A stretch of 64,000 nucleotides of DNA from Microbulbifer agarilyticus. Lineage in GTDB: Bacteria; Pseudomonadota; Gammaproteobacteria; Pseudomonadales; Cellvibrionaceae. Shown piece after piece: positions 1 to 9,611 of this stretch; position 1 is the stretch's first letter; each line of letters starts with the position of its first letter. Under the pieces are notes generated by a model that did no database searches, was not told the origin of the DNA, and was given only the letters and a program-made list of their open reading frames with translations. The stretch lies in the NCBI RefSeq assembly GCF_001999945.1, contig NZ_CP019650.1, positions 3,153,001 to 3,217,000 on the forward strand, read 5' to 3'. Both the position numbers and the translations under genes were made by a program.

Positions 1-734
1 TGCGGTACCAGCTTGTTCATGGCCATATACAGCTGGGAGGAATCTTCCGCCGCACCGGAGATGATCAACGGGGTACGCGCCTCGTCGATCAGGATGGAGT
101 CCACCTCATCCACAATCGCGAAGTTCTGCGGGCGCTGGGTGCGGTCTTCCTTACGCAGCACCATGTTGTCGCGCAGGTAGTCAAAACCAAACTCGTTGTT
201 GGTGCCGTAGGTGATGTCCGCCTGGTAGGCCGCCTGCTTTTCCGCCGGGTGCTGCTGGGAAACCACAATGCCCACGCTCAGCCCCAGGAATTCGTACACT
301 GGACGCATCCAGTTGGCGTCACGGGCAGCCAGATAGTCGTTCACCGTGACGATATGTACGCCTTTACCTTCCAAAGCATTCAGGTACGCCGGCAGGGTTG
401 CTACCAGGGTCTTACCCTCACCGGTACGCATTTCAGCGATCCGACCTTCGTGCAGGGTCATACCACCAATCATCTGTACGTCGAAGTGGCGCATGCCCAG
501 CGAACGTGAGCCGGCTTCTCGCACGGCAGCAAACGCTTCCGGCAGCAGGCTATCCAGTTTTTCGCCATCTGCCAGGCGCTGTCTAAACTCATCCGTCTTG
601 GCTTTCAGCGCAGCATCATCCAGCGCCTTATATTCGTCTTCCAGCGCATTGATCTTGTTAACGACCTTACGCATGCGCTTGAGCTCGCGGTCATTTTTTG
701 ACCCGAAGACTGTTTTTATCAGTTTGCCAATCAT
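1..734 (-). CDS. secA: Preprotein translocase ATPase SecA (N-terminal part; gene runs off the left edge)
   Basis: SecA is the ATPase motor that pushes unfolded preproteins through SecYEG. About 244 N-terminal residues are visible, starting [20 protein letters not shown]. The Walker A segment [16 protein letters not shown], the motif [16 protein letters not shown] and the Walker B DEVDS followed by [13 protein letters not shown] are all present, as in nucleotide-binding domain 1. The ATG at 732-734 matches the family start. The C-terminal two thirds lie outside the window. It follows the M23 peptidase gene on the same strand after about 190 bases with no obvious gene. Identity is secure. Confidence 0.97.
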   Translation of the reverse strand, partial: MIGKLIKTVFGSKNDRELKRMRKVVNKINALEDEYKALDDAALKAKTDEFRQRLADGEKLDSLLPEAFAAVREAGSRSLGMRHFDVQMIGGMTLHEGRIAEMRTGEGKTLVATLPAYLNALEGKGVHIVTVNDYLAARDANWMRPVYEFLGLSVGIVVSQQHPAEKQAAYQADITYGTNNEFGFDYLRDNMVLRKEDRTQRPQNFAIVDEVDSILIDEARTPLIISGAAEDSSQLYMAMNKLVP

Positions 735-920
735 TATTCAGAAACCACATTAATGCTGATTATGCCCGCAGGACCACTCGTGACGGTGCTGCGCGGAAAG
801 GGTGCAAGTAAACAGGAAGGCGCCAGACGCCGCAACAGTCTTGCCCGGTGTTTGGGTTAAAGTTGCGGGCGCCAATACGGGATTACAAGGGTCCCGTTGC
901 GCAATGATAGAGGATAGTTG

Positions 921-1859
921 TTATCTGCCGGTGCGGCGGATGTAGCTGGCAGGGTCGACCGGACGGTCGTTCTTGTAGACTTCAAAATGTACGTGAGGGC
1001 CAGTGGAGCGACCACTGGAACCCATCAGGGCAATCACCTGGCCCTTTTTCACGATATCACCCAGTTTGACCTTGATCTCACTGTTGTGACCATAGCGGGT
1101 TTTATAGCCGTTGCCGTGGTTAATCTCCACTAGCTGACCATAGCCGTAGCGGTCTTCTGCCCAGGTCACCACACCGGCGGCCACGGAAACCACATCAGAG
1201 CCACGCTTGCCGGCAAAGTCCACACCCTTATGCCAGGAGCGGCGGCCACTGAAAGGGTCGGTACGGTAGCCGTAGCGCGATGACATCCAGCCACGAGTGA
1301 TGGGGCGGCCGGCGATAAACTGCTCATCCTGCAGCTGTTGACGGCTCATCAGGCTATCGAGGGTCTGCAACTGCATCTGGCGGTCTTCAATCTGATCCGA
1401 CAGGTCGCCGATCACCTCGAGGAATTCTGGGGGATGGTAGGGCAGATCACCCGCACCAGCGATACCCGACTCCTCGGGACCGCCGACCGCAGGGGTAGCG
1501 CCAAACTGGAATTCACCCTCATCGAGCTTTGCAATGGTGGTCAGTCGCTCACCCAGAGCGTCCAGACGGGTCAGACGCCCCTGCAACTCTGCAAGTTTCA
1601 CGGTAAGCGCAGTCAATTGCTCGCGCGCCTGCTGATCTGCATCAGAGATTTGATCCTGCTGCTTACGCAGGGCCTTGTTCCACGCTTTCACCGCACGCGA
1701 ATCGAAGACGTCGGATTCAGTGGCAGGTAAGTTTGCACCAATGAAAAATGCGCCAACAGGAAGCCCCAACAGGCACAGACCGAGCAAAGCTTTGCTCAGG
1801 CCGCCGAAGTTGAAGCTGCGGGAGACACCGCCGCGATCGTTGACGAGGATAACTTTCAT
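921..1859 (-). CDS. M23 family membrane-anchored peptidoglycan endopeptidase
   Basis: A zinc metallopeptidase of the LytM/M23 type, probably cleaving peptidoglycan cross-links or activating an amidase in the periplasm. From the ATG at 1859 it has about 312 residues: a short cytoplasmic tail, one membrane segment (about residues 25-45, LLGLCLLGLPVGAFFIG), a coiled-coil-like stretch (about 60-110) and a C-terminal M23 domain. The zinc motif HKGVDFAG (HxxxD) and the later GPHVHFEV (HxH) are intact, as is YGHNSEI, so it is probably active rather than an EnvC/NlpD-like pseudo-enzyme. An ATG nine codons upstream (1886) is possible; neither start has a clear ribosome site. It lies between lpxC and secA. 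Confidence 0.85.
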   Translation of the reverse strand: MKVILVNDRGGVSRSFNFGGLSKALLGLCLLGLPVGAFFIGANLPATESDVFDSRAVKAWNKALRKQQDQISDADQQAREQLTALTVKLAELQGRLTRLDALGERLTTIAKLDEGEFQFGATPAVGGPEESGIAGAGDLPYHPPEFLEVIGDLSDQIEDRQMQLQTLDSLMSRQQLQDEQFIAGRPITRGWMSSRYGYRTDPFSGRRSWHKGVDFAGKRGSDVVSVAAGVVTWAEDRYGYGQLVEINHGNGYKTRYGHNSEIKVKLGDIVKKGQVIALMGSSGRSTGPHVHFEVYKNDRPVDPASYIRRTGR

Positions 1860-2090
1860 AGCAAGCGTGTAAGGTTTGCGACACATTGTTGTTGTAATGA
1901 TTCAGTCACTAGCAGTTACCTAAGCGGATCAAATCGCCCTGATCCAATGGTTTCACTTCTGCTGTAACCGGGACTGTCGCATCCTGCTATGTCCCAAGGC
2001 CATCCTCAATGGCAAGTTGCCGACCAATGTATCACGTACTGGCGGCTTAAAAAGCGTAGTGGCGCAGAAACCTTCCGGCACCAACACACA

Positions 2091-2119
2091 AAAAAGCCGG
2101 CAATTTTCGTGCCGGCTTT
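2091..2119 (-). terminator. Rho-independent terminator after lpxC
   Basis: Arms AAAGCCGGCA (2093-2102) and TGCCGGCTTT (2110-2119) form a 10-bp stem with a 7-base loop. On the minus strand the stem is followed by a T run, complementary to the A run at 2091-2095. It sits 16 bases past the lpxC stop codon and separates lpxC from the M23 peptidase gene. Confidence 0.85.
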
Positions 2120-2134
2120 CTCGCTACGCGCCTC

Positions 2135-3049
2135 TTACACAGCCAGAATCGGCTTGACGTAAGAAATTGGCGCTTCTTCCTGTTCACCCTCGAAGGTCAC
2201 CATTTCCCAGGCGTCTTCCTGAGCCATCAGGGTGCGCAGGGACTTGTTGTTCAATGCGTGGCCAGATTTGAAGGCCTTGAACTCACCAATAACGCTCGTA
2301 CCCAACAGGTACAAGTCGCCGATGGCGTCGAGAATTTTGTGCTTTACGAATTCGTCTTCGTAGCGCAGACCGCCCTCATTCAGGATACGGTACTGGTCAA
2401 TAACAATGGCGTTATCAACGCTACCACCCTGTACCAGGCCTTTAGAGCGCAGGTACTCAATCTCGTGCATAAAGCCAAAGGTACGTGCACGGCTCACTTC
2501 CTTAACAAAGGATGTGCTGGAGAAATCGACCGCTGAGGTCAGATTGCGTCCTTGGAATACCGGGTGGTCAAAATCAATAGTGAAGGAAACCTTGAAGCCG
2601 TTGAATGGCAGGAAGCTCGCGACCTTGTCGCCTTCCTCAACGGTTACTGGCTTCTTGATCCGCAGGAACTTTTTCGGAGCAGCCTGCTCCTGGATACCTG
2701 CAGACTGGATCAGGAATACGAAAGGACCGGCGCTGCCGTCCATGATCGGCACTTCCTGGGCAGACAGTTCGACAATCGCATTGTCGATACCCAGGCCCGC
2801 CATTGCGGAAAGCAGGTGCTCAACGGTAGCAACACGCACATCACCCTTCACCAAGGTGGTGGAAAGCAGGGTATCACCCACGTTTTCCGCACGTGCTTCA
2901 ATCTCAACCACCGGGTCCAGGTCGACCCGACGGAAAACGATACCACTGTTCACCGGCGCCGGTTTCAGGGTCAAAATCACCTTTTTACCGGTATGCAGGC
3001 CAACGCCAGTAGCACGAATTGCGTTTTTGAGAGTGCGCTGTTTGATCAT
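2135..3049 (-). CDS. lpxC: UDP-3-O-acyl-N-acetylglucosamine deacetylase LpxC
   Basis: LpxC catalyses the committed step of lipid A synthesis, removing the acetyl group from UDP-3-O-acyl-GlcNAc in the cytosol. At 304 residues it has the normal length. Zinc ligands are visible as H78 (TVEHLLSA), H237 and D241 (HKILDAIGD); the MDGSAGPF motif near residue 104 is also present. It begins with ATG at 3049. In related bacteria it is the last gene after the dcw cluster, as here, downstream of ftsZ. A 480-base gap separates it from ftsZ, so it may have its own promoter. LpxC is commonly controlled by FtsH proteolysis; nothing in the DNA addresses that here. Confidence 0.97.
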   Translation of the reverse strand: MIKQRTLKNAIRATGVGLHTGKKVILTLKPAPVNSGIVFRRVDLDPVVEIEARAENVGDTLLSTTLVKGDVRVATVEHLLSAMAGLGIDNAIVELSAQEVPIMDGSAGPFVFLIQSAGIQEQAAPKKFLRIKKPVTVEEGDKVASFLPFNGFKVSFTIDFDHPVFQGRNLTSAVDFSSTSFVKEVSRARTFGFMHEIEYLRSKGLVQGGSVDNAIVIDQYRILNEGGLRYEDEFVKHKILDAIGDLYLLGTSVIGEFKAFKSGHALNNKSLRTLMAQEDAWEMVTFEGEQEEAPISYVKPILAV

Positions 3050-3531
3050 CTATATCTAGGTTCCCAATCGGTGAGCGGCACACGAGCCGCAGCGAGCCGG
3101 CGATAGTAACAGAAAATCTACGCCAAAACTACAGAAACCCCTTCGGTCATCTCTGCGTTTACGGCACGATATTTCCGCCCTAATAAGGTTAAGCATAGCC
3201 TAGCGCGAAGACTCCAACGCCAAACCAGTACACAATATCGCCAATAATTGTACGCTCTCGCCGAAAAAACGGCCAAATAGAACCTACTGGTCACCAATCT
3301 CTCTTTTATCGGTGTGTAATCTTTCCTCTATCAATCAACGCTTCCTTGCATCGTACAACTCGTTATTTCATCCCTGTTCAATCGCCGCCAGCGCACTGCG
3401 CTGACGGGCTCCGGGTGACAGGCCCCGTTCTTTCAAGTCCTGTCACCCTCGCCAGAGCGGGCGAAAGCCCGGAGTTTCACCGGGCGAGGACATGAGCAAA
3501 TGCCGCCCCTACTCTGGGGAGCCCGCTCGAC
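3050..3531 (-). other. ftsZ-lpxC intergenic region with several hairpins
   Basis: No credible gene lies in this 482-base gap. Near the ftsZ end it holds a cluster of inverted repeats. GGGTGACAGG (3413-3422) pairs perfectly with CCTGTCACCC (3439-3448). GCCCGG (3467-3472) can pair either with CCGGGC (3480-3485), or through its GCCCG part (3467-3471) with CGGGC (3458-3462). No long T run follows any of them, so they are not textbook terminators. The lpxC promoter probably lies in the AT-richer half (3110-3350), but I could not pick a convincing -35/-10 pair. Confidence 0.6.
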
Positions 3532-4737
3532 TTAGTCGGCCTGTCGACGCAAGAACGCGGGAATATCCAGATACTCCATGTCCTGATCGGAAGGATTGAT
3601 CGGAGGCAGGCTGCGCTTGCGCTCACCTTCGGCGCGTGGCGCAGAGGGAACCTCTTTGGACTCGCGGGTCGCGTCAGCAGTTGCGGCAGGACGCGCAGCT
3701 TCACGCGGCTCCTGGCGACGAGTGTTGTCGACCACCTTGGTCGGACGCGCGACTTGCGCAGACGCTTCACCAAGCCCAGCGGCGACTACGGTCACCCGCA
3801 TCTCGTCACCCAGCTTGTCATCTACGGCGGTACCGATTACCACGGTCGCGTCATCGGAAGCGATTTCCTGCACGATCTGACCCACTTCGGAGTACTCACC
3901 CAGGGTCAGCTCCTGACAGCCAGCATCTTCGCTACCGGTAATGATGTTTACCAGGATTCCGCGAGCGCCCTGCAGGTTTACGTTATCCAGCAGCGGGCTA
4001 CGCACCGCTTTTTCCGCCGCTTCACGAGCGCGGTTTTCACCGACAGCCGCACCGGACCCCATCATCGCCATACCCATTTCGGACATAACGGTGCGCACAT
4101 CGGCGAAATCCACGTTCATGATCCCTGGACGAATCATCAGATCCGCGATGCCCTGGACTGCGCCCAGCAGCACGTTGTCGGCTTCCTTATAGGCGGCCTT
4201 CATGGTGATCTTGTTACCGAGTACTTCCAGCAGGCGATCATTGGGAATGGTGATCAGCGAGTCGACCTTGTCGCGCAGCTCGAGGATGCCCTCTTCCGCA
4301 ACTGTGGTGCGCTTGCGACCTTCAATCATGAAAGGACGCGTAACCACCGCAACAGTAAGAATACCCAGATCCTTGGCAATCTCTGCCACGATCGGTGCAC
4401 CACCAGTACCGGTACCACCGCCCATACCGGCAGTAATGAATACCATATCGGCACCAGTCAGCACTTCGGCGATGCGTTCGCGATCTTCCAGCGCGGACTG
4501 ACGGCCCACCTCTGGATTTGCACCGGCACCCAGTCCGCGGGTAATGGTGTTACCCAGCTGCAGAATGGTTTGCGCTTCTACATCTTTCAACGCCTGGGCA
4601 TCGGTGTTGGCGCAGATGAAATCCACACCATCGACTTCGCTGGCGATCATGTGCTTCACGGCGTTGCCGCCGCCACCTCCCACACCGATCACCTTGATGA
4701 CAGGCTTATCCTGTACGCTATCTACGAGTTCGAACAT
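3532..4737 (-). CDS. ftsZ: Cell division GTPase FtsZ
   Basis: FtsZ is the tubulin homologue that polymerises into the Z ring at midcell. At 401 residues it is the usual length. The N-terminal GVGGGGGNAVKHM loop and the tubulin signature GGGTGTGG bind GTP; NADNVLLGAVQGI (T7-loop region) follows. A variable linker rich in R, E, A and P (about 320-385) leads to the conserved C-terminal peptide DIPAFLRRQAD that binds FtsA, ZipA and other partners. ATG at 4737, preceded by AGGGGAACAGCA, a good ribosome site. It lies 60 bases after ftsA in the dcw cluster. Confidence 0.98.
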   Translation of the reverse strand: MFELVDSVQDKPVIKVIGVGGGGGNAVKHMIASEVDGVDFICANTDAQALKDVEAQTILQLGNTITRGLGAGANPEVGRQSALEDRERIAEVLTGADMVFITAGMGGGTGTGGAPIVAEIAKDLGILTVAVVTRPFMIEGRKRTTVAEEGILELRDKVDSLITIPNDRLLEVLGNKITMKAAYKEADNVLLGAVQGIADLMIRPGIMNVDFADVRTVMSEMGMAMMGSGAAVGENRAREAAEKAVRSPLLDNVNLQGARGILVNIITGSEDAGCQELTLGEYSEVGQIVQEIASDDATVVIGTAVDDKLGDEMRVTVVAAGLGEASAQVARPTKVVDNTRRQEPREAARPAATADATRESKEVPSAPRAEGERKRSLPPINPSDQDMEYLDIPAFLRRQAD

Positions 4738-4800
4738 TGCTGTTCCCCTTTTTTGCTCATGTCTAAATTTAATTATCGATCCCGGTAATTATTTTTTGCT

Positions 4801-6036
4801 TCAGAGGTTGCCTCTGAACCAGTGTTTAACCTTGTCCCACCACTGGTTTTCACTGTGCTTCACTCTGGACTGTCCGCCCTTGTTTTCTTCGGACTGGATT
4901 GCATACATCAGCAAGCCCACACCCGTGGAATAAATCGGGTTACTCACGATATCCGTAAGACCCGCGATCCCCTGAGGTATGGCGAGACGCACCGGCATAT
5001 GGAAAATCTCTTCAGCCAGCTCTACTGCGCCTTCCATCTTCGACGAGCCGCCGGTGAGCACGATGCCCGCCGCACACAAATCTTCAAAGCCACTGCGGCG
5101 CAGTTCGGCCTGTACCAGAGTGAACAGTTCGTCGTAACGCGGCTCAACCACTTCGGCGAGCGCCTGTCGAGACAGGTCCCGAGGTGCGCGGTCACCGACA
5201 CTCGGCACCTTGATGGTCTCGCCTTCACGGGCGAGTTTCGCCAGCGCACAGGCGTATTTGATTTTCAGATCTTCTGCATGCGGCGTTGGCGTACGCAAGG
5301 CCATGGCGATATCGTTAGTAACCTGATCCCCGGCAATCGGAATCACACCGGTGTGTCGAATGGAGCCACCGGTAAACACCGCGATATCCGTGGTACCACC
5401 ACCGATATCAACCATGCATACACCCAACTCCTTCTCGTCGTCGGTCAATACCGCATAGCTCGAAGCCAATTGCTCAAGAATGATGTCTTCCACTTCCAGG
5501 CCACAGCGACGAATACACTTCTCGATATTCTGCGCCGCGTTAACCGCGCCACTCACCAGATGCACCTTGGCTTCCAAGCGAACACCAGACATTCCCAGCG
5601 GTTCCTTTACACCTTCCTGATTATCAATCAGGTATTCCTGCGGCAGGGTATGCAATATTTTCTGGTCGGCAGGAATCGCCACGGCACGGGCGGCGTCGAT
5701 CACCCGGTCCAGGTCCTGCTGTGTCACTTCACGATCCTTGATCGCAACAATGCCGTGCGAATTCAGGCTGCGAATATGGCTACCGGCAATACCCGCATAC
5801 ACCGAATGGATCTCACAGCCGGCCATCAGTTCGGCCTCTTCCACAGCGCGCTGAATCGACTGCACTGTGGACTCAATATTCACCACCACGCCCCGCTTCA
5901 TACCTGTGGAGCGGTGAGAGCCGATACCGACAATATTCAATTCGCCGTCACCGGAGACTTCGCCGACGATCGCAACTACCTTGGACGTACCGATATCCAG
6001 CCCGACGATCATGCGTGGTTCAGAGGATTGTGTCAT
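4801..6036 (-). CDS. ftsA: Cell division protein FtsA
   Basis: FtsA is the actin-fold protein that tethers FtsZ to the membrane and recruits later division proteins. The nucleotide-binding motifs MIVGLDIGTSKVV at the N-terminus, VDIGGGTTDIAVF in the middle and VLTGGSSKMEG near the end are all visible. The C-terminal end (KVKHWFRGNL) looks like the amphipathic membrane-targeting helix. I chose the ATG at 6036 (411 residues), preceded by AGGTTG; an upstream in-frame ATG at 6075 would add 13 residues not typical of the family. It sits between ftsQ and ftsZ in the standard order. Confidence 0.97.
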   Translation of the reverse strand: MTQSSEPRMIVGLDIGTSKVVAIVGEVSGDGELNIVGIGSHRSTGMKRGVVVNIESTVQSIQRAVEEAELMAGCEIHSVYAGIAGSHIRSLNSHGIVAIKDREVTQQDLDRVIDAARAVAIPADQKILHTLPQEYLIDNQEGVKEPLGMSGVRLEAKVHLVSGAVNAAQNIEKCIRRCGLEVEDIILEQLASSYAVLTDDEKELGVCMVDIGGGTTDIAVFTGGSIRHTGVIPIAGDQVTNDIAMALRTPTPHAEDLKIKYACALAKLAREGETIKVPSVGDRAPRDLSRQALAEVVEPRYDELFTLVQAELRRSGFEDLCAAGIVLTGGSSKMEGAVELAEEIFHMPVRLAIPQGIAGLTDIVSNPIYSTGVGLLMYAIQSEENKGGQSRVKHSENQWWDKVKHWFRGNL

Positions 6037-6127
6037 TGGATTTTCAACCTCGCGAGACGCTGTGCCGATCCGCATTTTGAATGCCAGATCAGGACGAAGC
6101 CTCGCTCTTTATCTACCTATTTTGTTG

Positions 6128-6967
6128 TCAGTTCTTCGCTTCTTCCATTTCTTTCCATTGCACCGCAACTGCGTTGTTATAACGGGCATCCACGCCCGCA
6201 ATTTTTTGCAGATGCGGCGCCAGCACGCCGCGCGTCAAGCTAAGGAAACGGCCAACGCGCTCCAACAGCTCATCATGGCCAAGCTGCAGGCGGATACCGC
6301 TCACCAGCTCTAGCTGCCATCCCGCCAAGTCATCAAATGACAAGCGGCGCACTTCCATATCTTTGGTGGTCAACAGTCCGGCCAACGCCTGATACTGCAT
6401 CATTATTCGATCCACCAGATCCGCGTCTCCTGCCAGTTCCGGCAAACGCAAATCACGTAAATTTTCTGGCCGCGGCAACAGTGCACCACTGGCCACCAAC
6501 AGGTGATCGCCACCCCAAATCGCCAGGGGCTCGGCCTCCTCGATGACAACCTCAACCCCATGTGGCCAACGCCGACTAACCGAAGCATTTACGATCCACG
6601 GGTCATCCATCAGCGCAGTGCGCACCCCATCAATATCTAAGGCAAAGAAGCCGTTGCGCAGGTGCGGAAGCAGTATGTCCTCCACCGCTTTTTCACTCAC
6701 TGCTCGAAACGGTGCTTTTACCCGCACATTAACCAGCGCCTCTTCCCGACTCGGTGCCACACTGGGCGCCTGCTGCCAAAGCCAGTGCGCGGTATATCCG
6801 AGTCCAGACGCGACCACTACCAGCAAGCCAATCATAGCGGCGATGCGCAACACACCAGGCGATGACTCCTGGTCAGGGTCCGGCAATGCACGCGCGCCAC
6901 GTACCGGTTTCTTTCCTTTCTTTGGCTTCGCGACTTTATCGCGCGATGCTTTTTTGTTTGTAGCCAC
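6128..6967 (-). CDS. ftsQ: Cell division protein FtsQ
   Basis: FtsQ is a single-pass inner membrane protein that links early and late divisome components through the FtsQLB complex. The 279 residues comprise a basic cytoplasmic tail (KKPVRGARALP), a membrane helix at about 40-63, a POTRA domain (about 75-145, with DDPWIVNASVSRRWP) and a C-terminal beta domain. The predicted start is GTG at 6967. Unusually, it follows murC directly: the ddl gene that normally separates murC and ftsQ is absent. Confidence 0.93.
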   Translation of the reverse strand: MATNKKASRDKVAKPKKGKKPVRGARALPDPDQESSPGVLRIAAMIGLLVVVASGLGYTAHWLWQQAPSVAPSREEALVNVRVKAPFRAVSEKAVEDILLPHLRNGFFALDIDGVRTALMDDPWIVNASVSRRWPHGVEVVIEEAEPLAIWGGDHLLVASGALLPRPENLRDLRLPELAGDADLVDRIMMQYQALAGLLTTKDMEVRRLSFDDLAGWQLELVSGIRLQLGHDELLERVGRFLSLTRGVLAPHLQKIAGVDARYNNAVAVQWKEMEEAKN

Positions 6968-7027
6968 GGCTGGGAGTCACCGCATTTCTTGTTTATTCAC
7001 AGTTTTTTACTTGGTGCTCTTCGCACT

Positions 7028-8512
7028 CTACTTGTCACCAAGACGCCATTCGGACAGTTGCTGGGCGAGGCCGCCAACGTTGCCGGCACCCTGAGTCAGA
7101 ACGATGTCCCCAGGTTCCAGTAAATCCGCAAGGATCGGCGGCACCTGATCAACTTTTTCTACAAAAATCGGATCGACCTGACCGCGGTTACGGATACTGC
7201 GTGCCAGGGTTCGACCGTCCGCGCCTGGGATCACCGCCTCGCCCGCGCTATATACATCCAGCAGGACCAGTTTGTCGACCTCGGATAGCACCTGCACAAA
7301 ATCTTCGAACAAATCCCGGGTACGGGTATAACGATGTGGTTGATACACCATTACCAGGCGGCGTTCCGGCCAGCCGTCGCGCACGGTTTTAACCGTCGCC
7401 GCCACCTCGCGTGGGTGGTGGCCGTAGTCATCCACCAGCATGACTTTTGGCGCTTGCCGATCGTCACTGACCGGATACTCGCCGAAAATCTGAAAGCGTC
7501 GACCCACACCCTGAAAGCCTTTCAGGCCCTCGCGAATAGCACTATCGCTCACCCCCTCTTCCGTGGCCACGGCGATCGCGGCGGTGGCATTCAGCACATT
7601 GTGGATACCGGGCACATTCACACAAACGTCAATGACGCTGCCATCCGGGCGCTGCACATCGAAAAAGCTGCGCAGTGGCTCCTGCCGCACATTGCTGATC
7701 CGGAAGTCGTTGCCCTCTTCAAAGCCGTAGGTCGCTACCGGCCGGGCCAACTTGGGGATAATTTCTTGCACATTGGCATCGTCACCGCACATCACCGCCA
7801 GGCCGTAAAACGGCAGGTTGTGGATAAAGTCGATGAAAATCTGCTTCACTTTTTCAAAGTCGCCACCATAGGTTTCCATATGGTCGGCGTCGATATTGGT
7901 CACCACGGTAACCATGGGCTGCAGGTGCAGGAAAGACGCATCGCTTTCGTCTGCTTCAGCAACGAGGTATCGACTCTCACCCAAGGCCGCATTGGCACCA
8001 GCACTATTCACCAGTCCGCCAATCACAAACGTCGGATCCTTCTCATCGGCGGCGAATATCGACGCGATCAGACTGGTAGTAGTGGTCTTGCCATGGGTAC
8101 CCGCCACCGCGATGCCATAGCGATAACGCATGAGCTCACCCAGCATCTCCGCACGGCGCACCACTGGAATACGATTTTCTCGCGCGGCGGTTAATTCTGG
8201 GTTATCTCCGTAAATTGCCGAGGAGTTCACCACAACATCGACATCGCGGACATTCTCTTCGGTGTGGCCGATCTGCACTTTCACACCCAGGTTACGTAGG
8301 CGCTCGGTAACCTTACTCTCGCGCAAGTCGGAACCAGACACCTCATAGCCCTGATTTTGTAAAACTTCCGCAATACCGCTCATGCCGGCACCGCCAACAC
8401 CGATAAAATGGATGCGGCGAATACGGCGCATACCCGGAACTTGATAGTTGCGTTCACCTGATGGGGTCATTACGTTTCCTGACTCGGCGCTTTGGGTTAA
8501 ATCGTCAGACAT
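7028..8512 (-). CDS. murC: UDP-N-acetylmuramate--L-alanine ligase MurC
   Basis: MurC adds L-alanine to UDP-MurNAc, the first amino acid of the peptidoglycan stem peptide. At 494 residues it is full length. The Rossmann motif [14 protein letters not shown] near residue 36, the ATP-binding loop [11 protein letters not shown] near 130 and the Mur ligase motif DYGHHPREV near 360 are intact. It starts with ATG at 8512, one base after the murG stop, implying translational coupling. Downstream is ftsQ rather than ddl. Confidence 0.97.
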   Translation of the reverse strand: MSDDLTQSAESGNVMTPSGERNYQVPGMRRIRRIHFIGVGGAGMSGIAEVLQNQGYEVSGSDLRESKVTERLRNLGVKVQIGHTEENVRDVDVVVNSSAIYGDNPELTAARENRIPVVRRAEMLGELMRYRYGIAVAGTHGKTTTTSLIASIFAADEKDPTFVIGGLVNSAGANAALGESRYLVAEADESDASFLHLQPMVTVVTNIDADHMETYGGDFEKVKQIFIDFIHNLPFYGLAVMCGDDANVQEIIPKLARPVATYGFEEGNDFRISNVRQEPLRSFFDVQRPDGSVIDVCVNVPGIHNVLNATAAIAVATEEGVSDSAIREGLKGFQGVGRRFQIFGEYPVSDDRQAPKVMLVDDYGHHPREVAATVKTVRDGWPERRLVMVYQPHRYTRTRDLFEDFVQVLSEVDKLVLLDVYSAGEAVIPGADGRTLARSIRNRGQVDPIFVEKVDQVPPILADLLEPGDIVLTQGAGNVGGLAQQLSEWRLGDK

Positions 8513-8513
8513 C

Positions 8514-9611
8514 TCAGCACCTCAATTCTTCACTGCACACGGCCAACACTCGGTCGGTCGCATCCGGCCTGGCCACTCGGCGCGCAGCCTCGGCCATAGC
8601 CAATAATTTTTTCGGATCGGCGAACAGGCTTTCCAGCAGTTGCGCCAGTTGTGATGCATCAAGATCATCTTGCTGAATCACTTTTGCGGCGCCCGCCTGC
8701 TGCAGCCATTCACCGTTCTTCGTTTGGTGGTCGTCAATCGCAAACGGAAACGGCACCATGATCGCGCCTAATCCGGCAGCGGCGATCTCTGAGACAGTCA
8801 ACGCACCGGAGCGACAAATCACCAGGTCTGCCTGACTGTAAGCGGTTGCCATATCGGCAATAAACGGCACCACATTCGCGGAAACACCGGCGCGCTCATA
8901 GGCTTCTTTCGCCACATCCAGATGCCGCTGTCCCGCCTGATGTACAACCTGTGGGCGCTGCTTTTCGGCAATTTTGGCCAGCGCCTTGGGCACCAGTTCA
9001 TTAATAGCAACCGCGCCAAGACTGCCACCAAGTACCAATAGCCGCGGTGGCTGCACCGTACCCACACGCTTCGCAGGCGCCGGCAGCTGGGAAATTTCCA
9101 CCCTGACTGGATTGCCGACTTCTTCAGCCCTGGGCAAACCACTGGGAAATGCCTCAAGCACACGGCGCGCAATTTTTGCCAATAAGCGGTTGGTGGTCCC
9201 GGCTACGGCATTCTGCTCGTGAATGATCAGCGGCACACCGGCGAGCTTCGCCGCCACTCCACCCGGCCCGGTGGCAAAACCACCGAAACCCAGCACAGCA
9301 TCGGGCTTCACTTCACTAACCACTTTACGCGCCTGCCATACCGCCTTGCTGATCTGCAAAGGCGCTTTTAACAGCGCTGCCTTGCCCTTTCCGCGCACCC
9401 CTTCCACTGTAATAAAGTGCAAAGGAATATCGGCGGCAGGGATCAACTGCGATTCAATACCGCGCATGGTGCCGAGCCACTCGATAGAAGCACCCTGCTC
9501 CCGCAGTGCGTTGGCCACCGCCAGCGCCGGGAACACATGACCTCCGGTACCACCCGCCATCATCAAAATTTTCTTACCGGCAAAGCGCTTAGTCGCAACT
9601 GTCGTATCCAT
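8514..9611 (-). CDS. murG: Lipid II synthase MurG (GlcNAc transferase)
   Basis: MurG transfers GlcNAc from UDP-GlcNAc to lipid I to make lipid II on the inner face of the cytoplasmic membrane. The 365-residue protein has both GT-B signature loops: [14 protein letters not shown] near the N-terminus and [14 protein letters not shown] in the C-terminal half, plus [17 protein letters not shown] for UDP-GlcNAc binding. Its start at 9611 overlaps the ftsW stop by one base, as expected in the tightly packed dcw operon. Confidence 0.97.
   Translation of the reverse strand: MDTTVATKRFAGKKILMMAGGTGGHVFPALAVANALREQGASIEWLGTMRGIESQLIPAADIPLHFITVEGVRGKGKAALLKAPLQISKAVWQARKVVSEVKPDAVLGFGGFATGPGGVAAKLAGVPLIIHEQNAVAGTTNRLLAKIARRVLEAFPSGLPRAEEVGNPVRVEISQLPAPAKRVGTVQPPRLLVLGGSLGAVAINELVPKALAKIAEKQRPQVVHQAGQRHLDVAKEAYERAGVSANVVPFIADMATAYSQADLVICRSGALTVSEIAAAGLGAIMVPFPFAIDDHQTKNGEWLQQAGAAKVIQQDDLDASQLAQLLESLFADPKKLLAMAEAARRVARPDATDRVLAVCSEELRC

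Noticed and set aside
3754..4788. Open frame of 344 codons on the plus strand
   Set aside because: Antisense to ftsZ, low-complexity His/Gln-rich translation.
4822..6243. Open frame of 473 codons on the plus strand
   Set aside because: Antisense to ftsA and the end of ftsQ; no recognisable motif or ribosome site.
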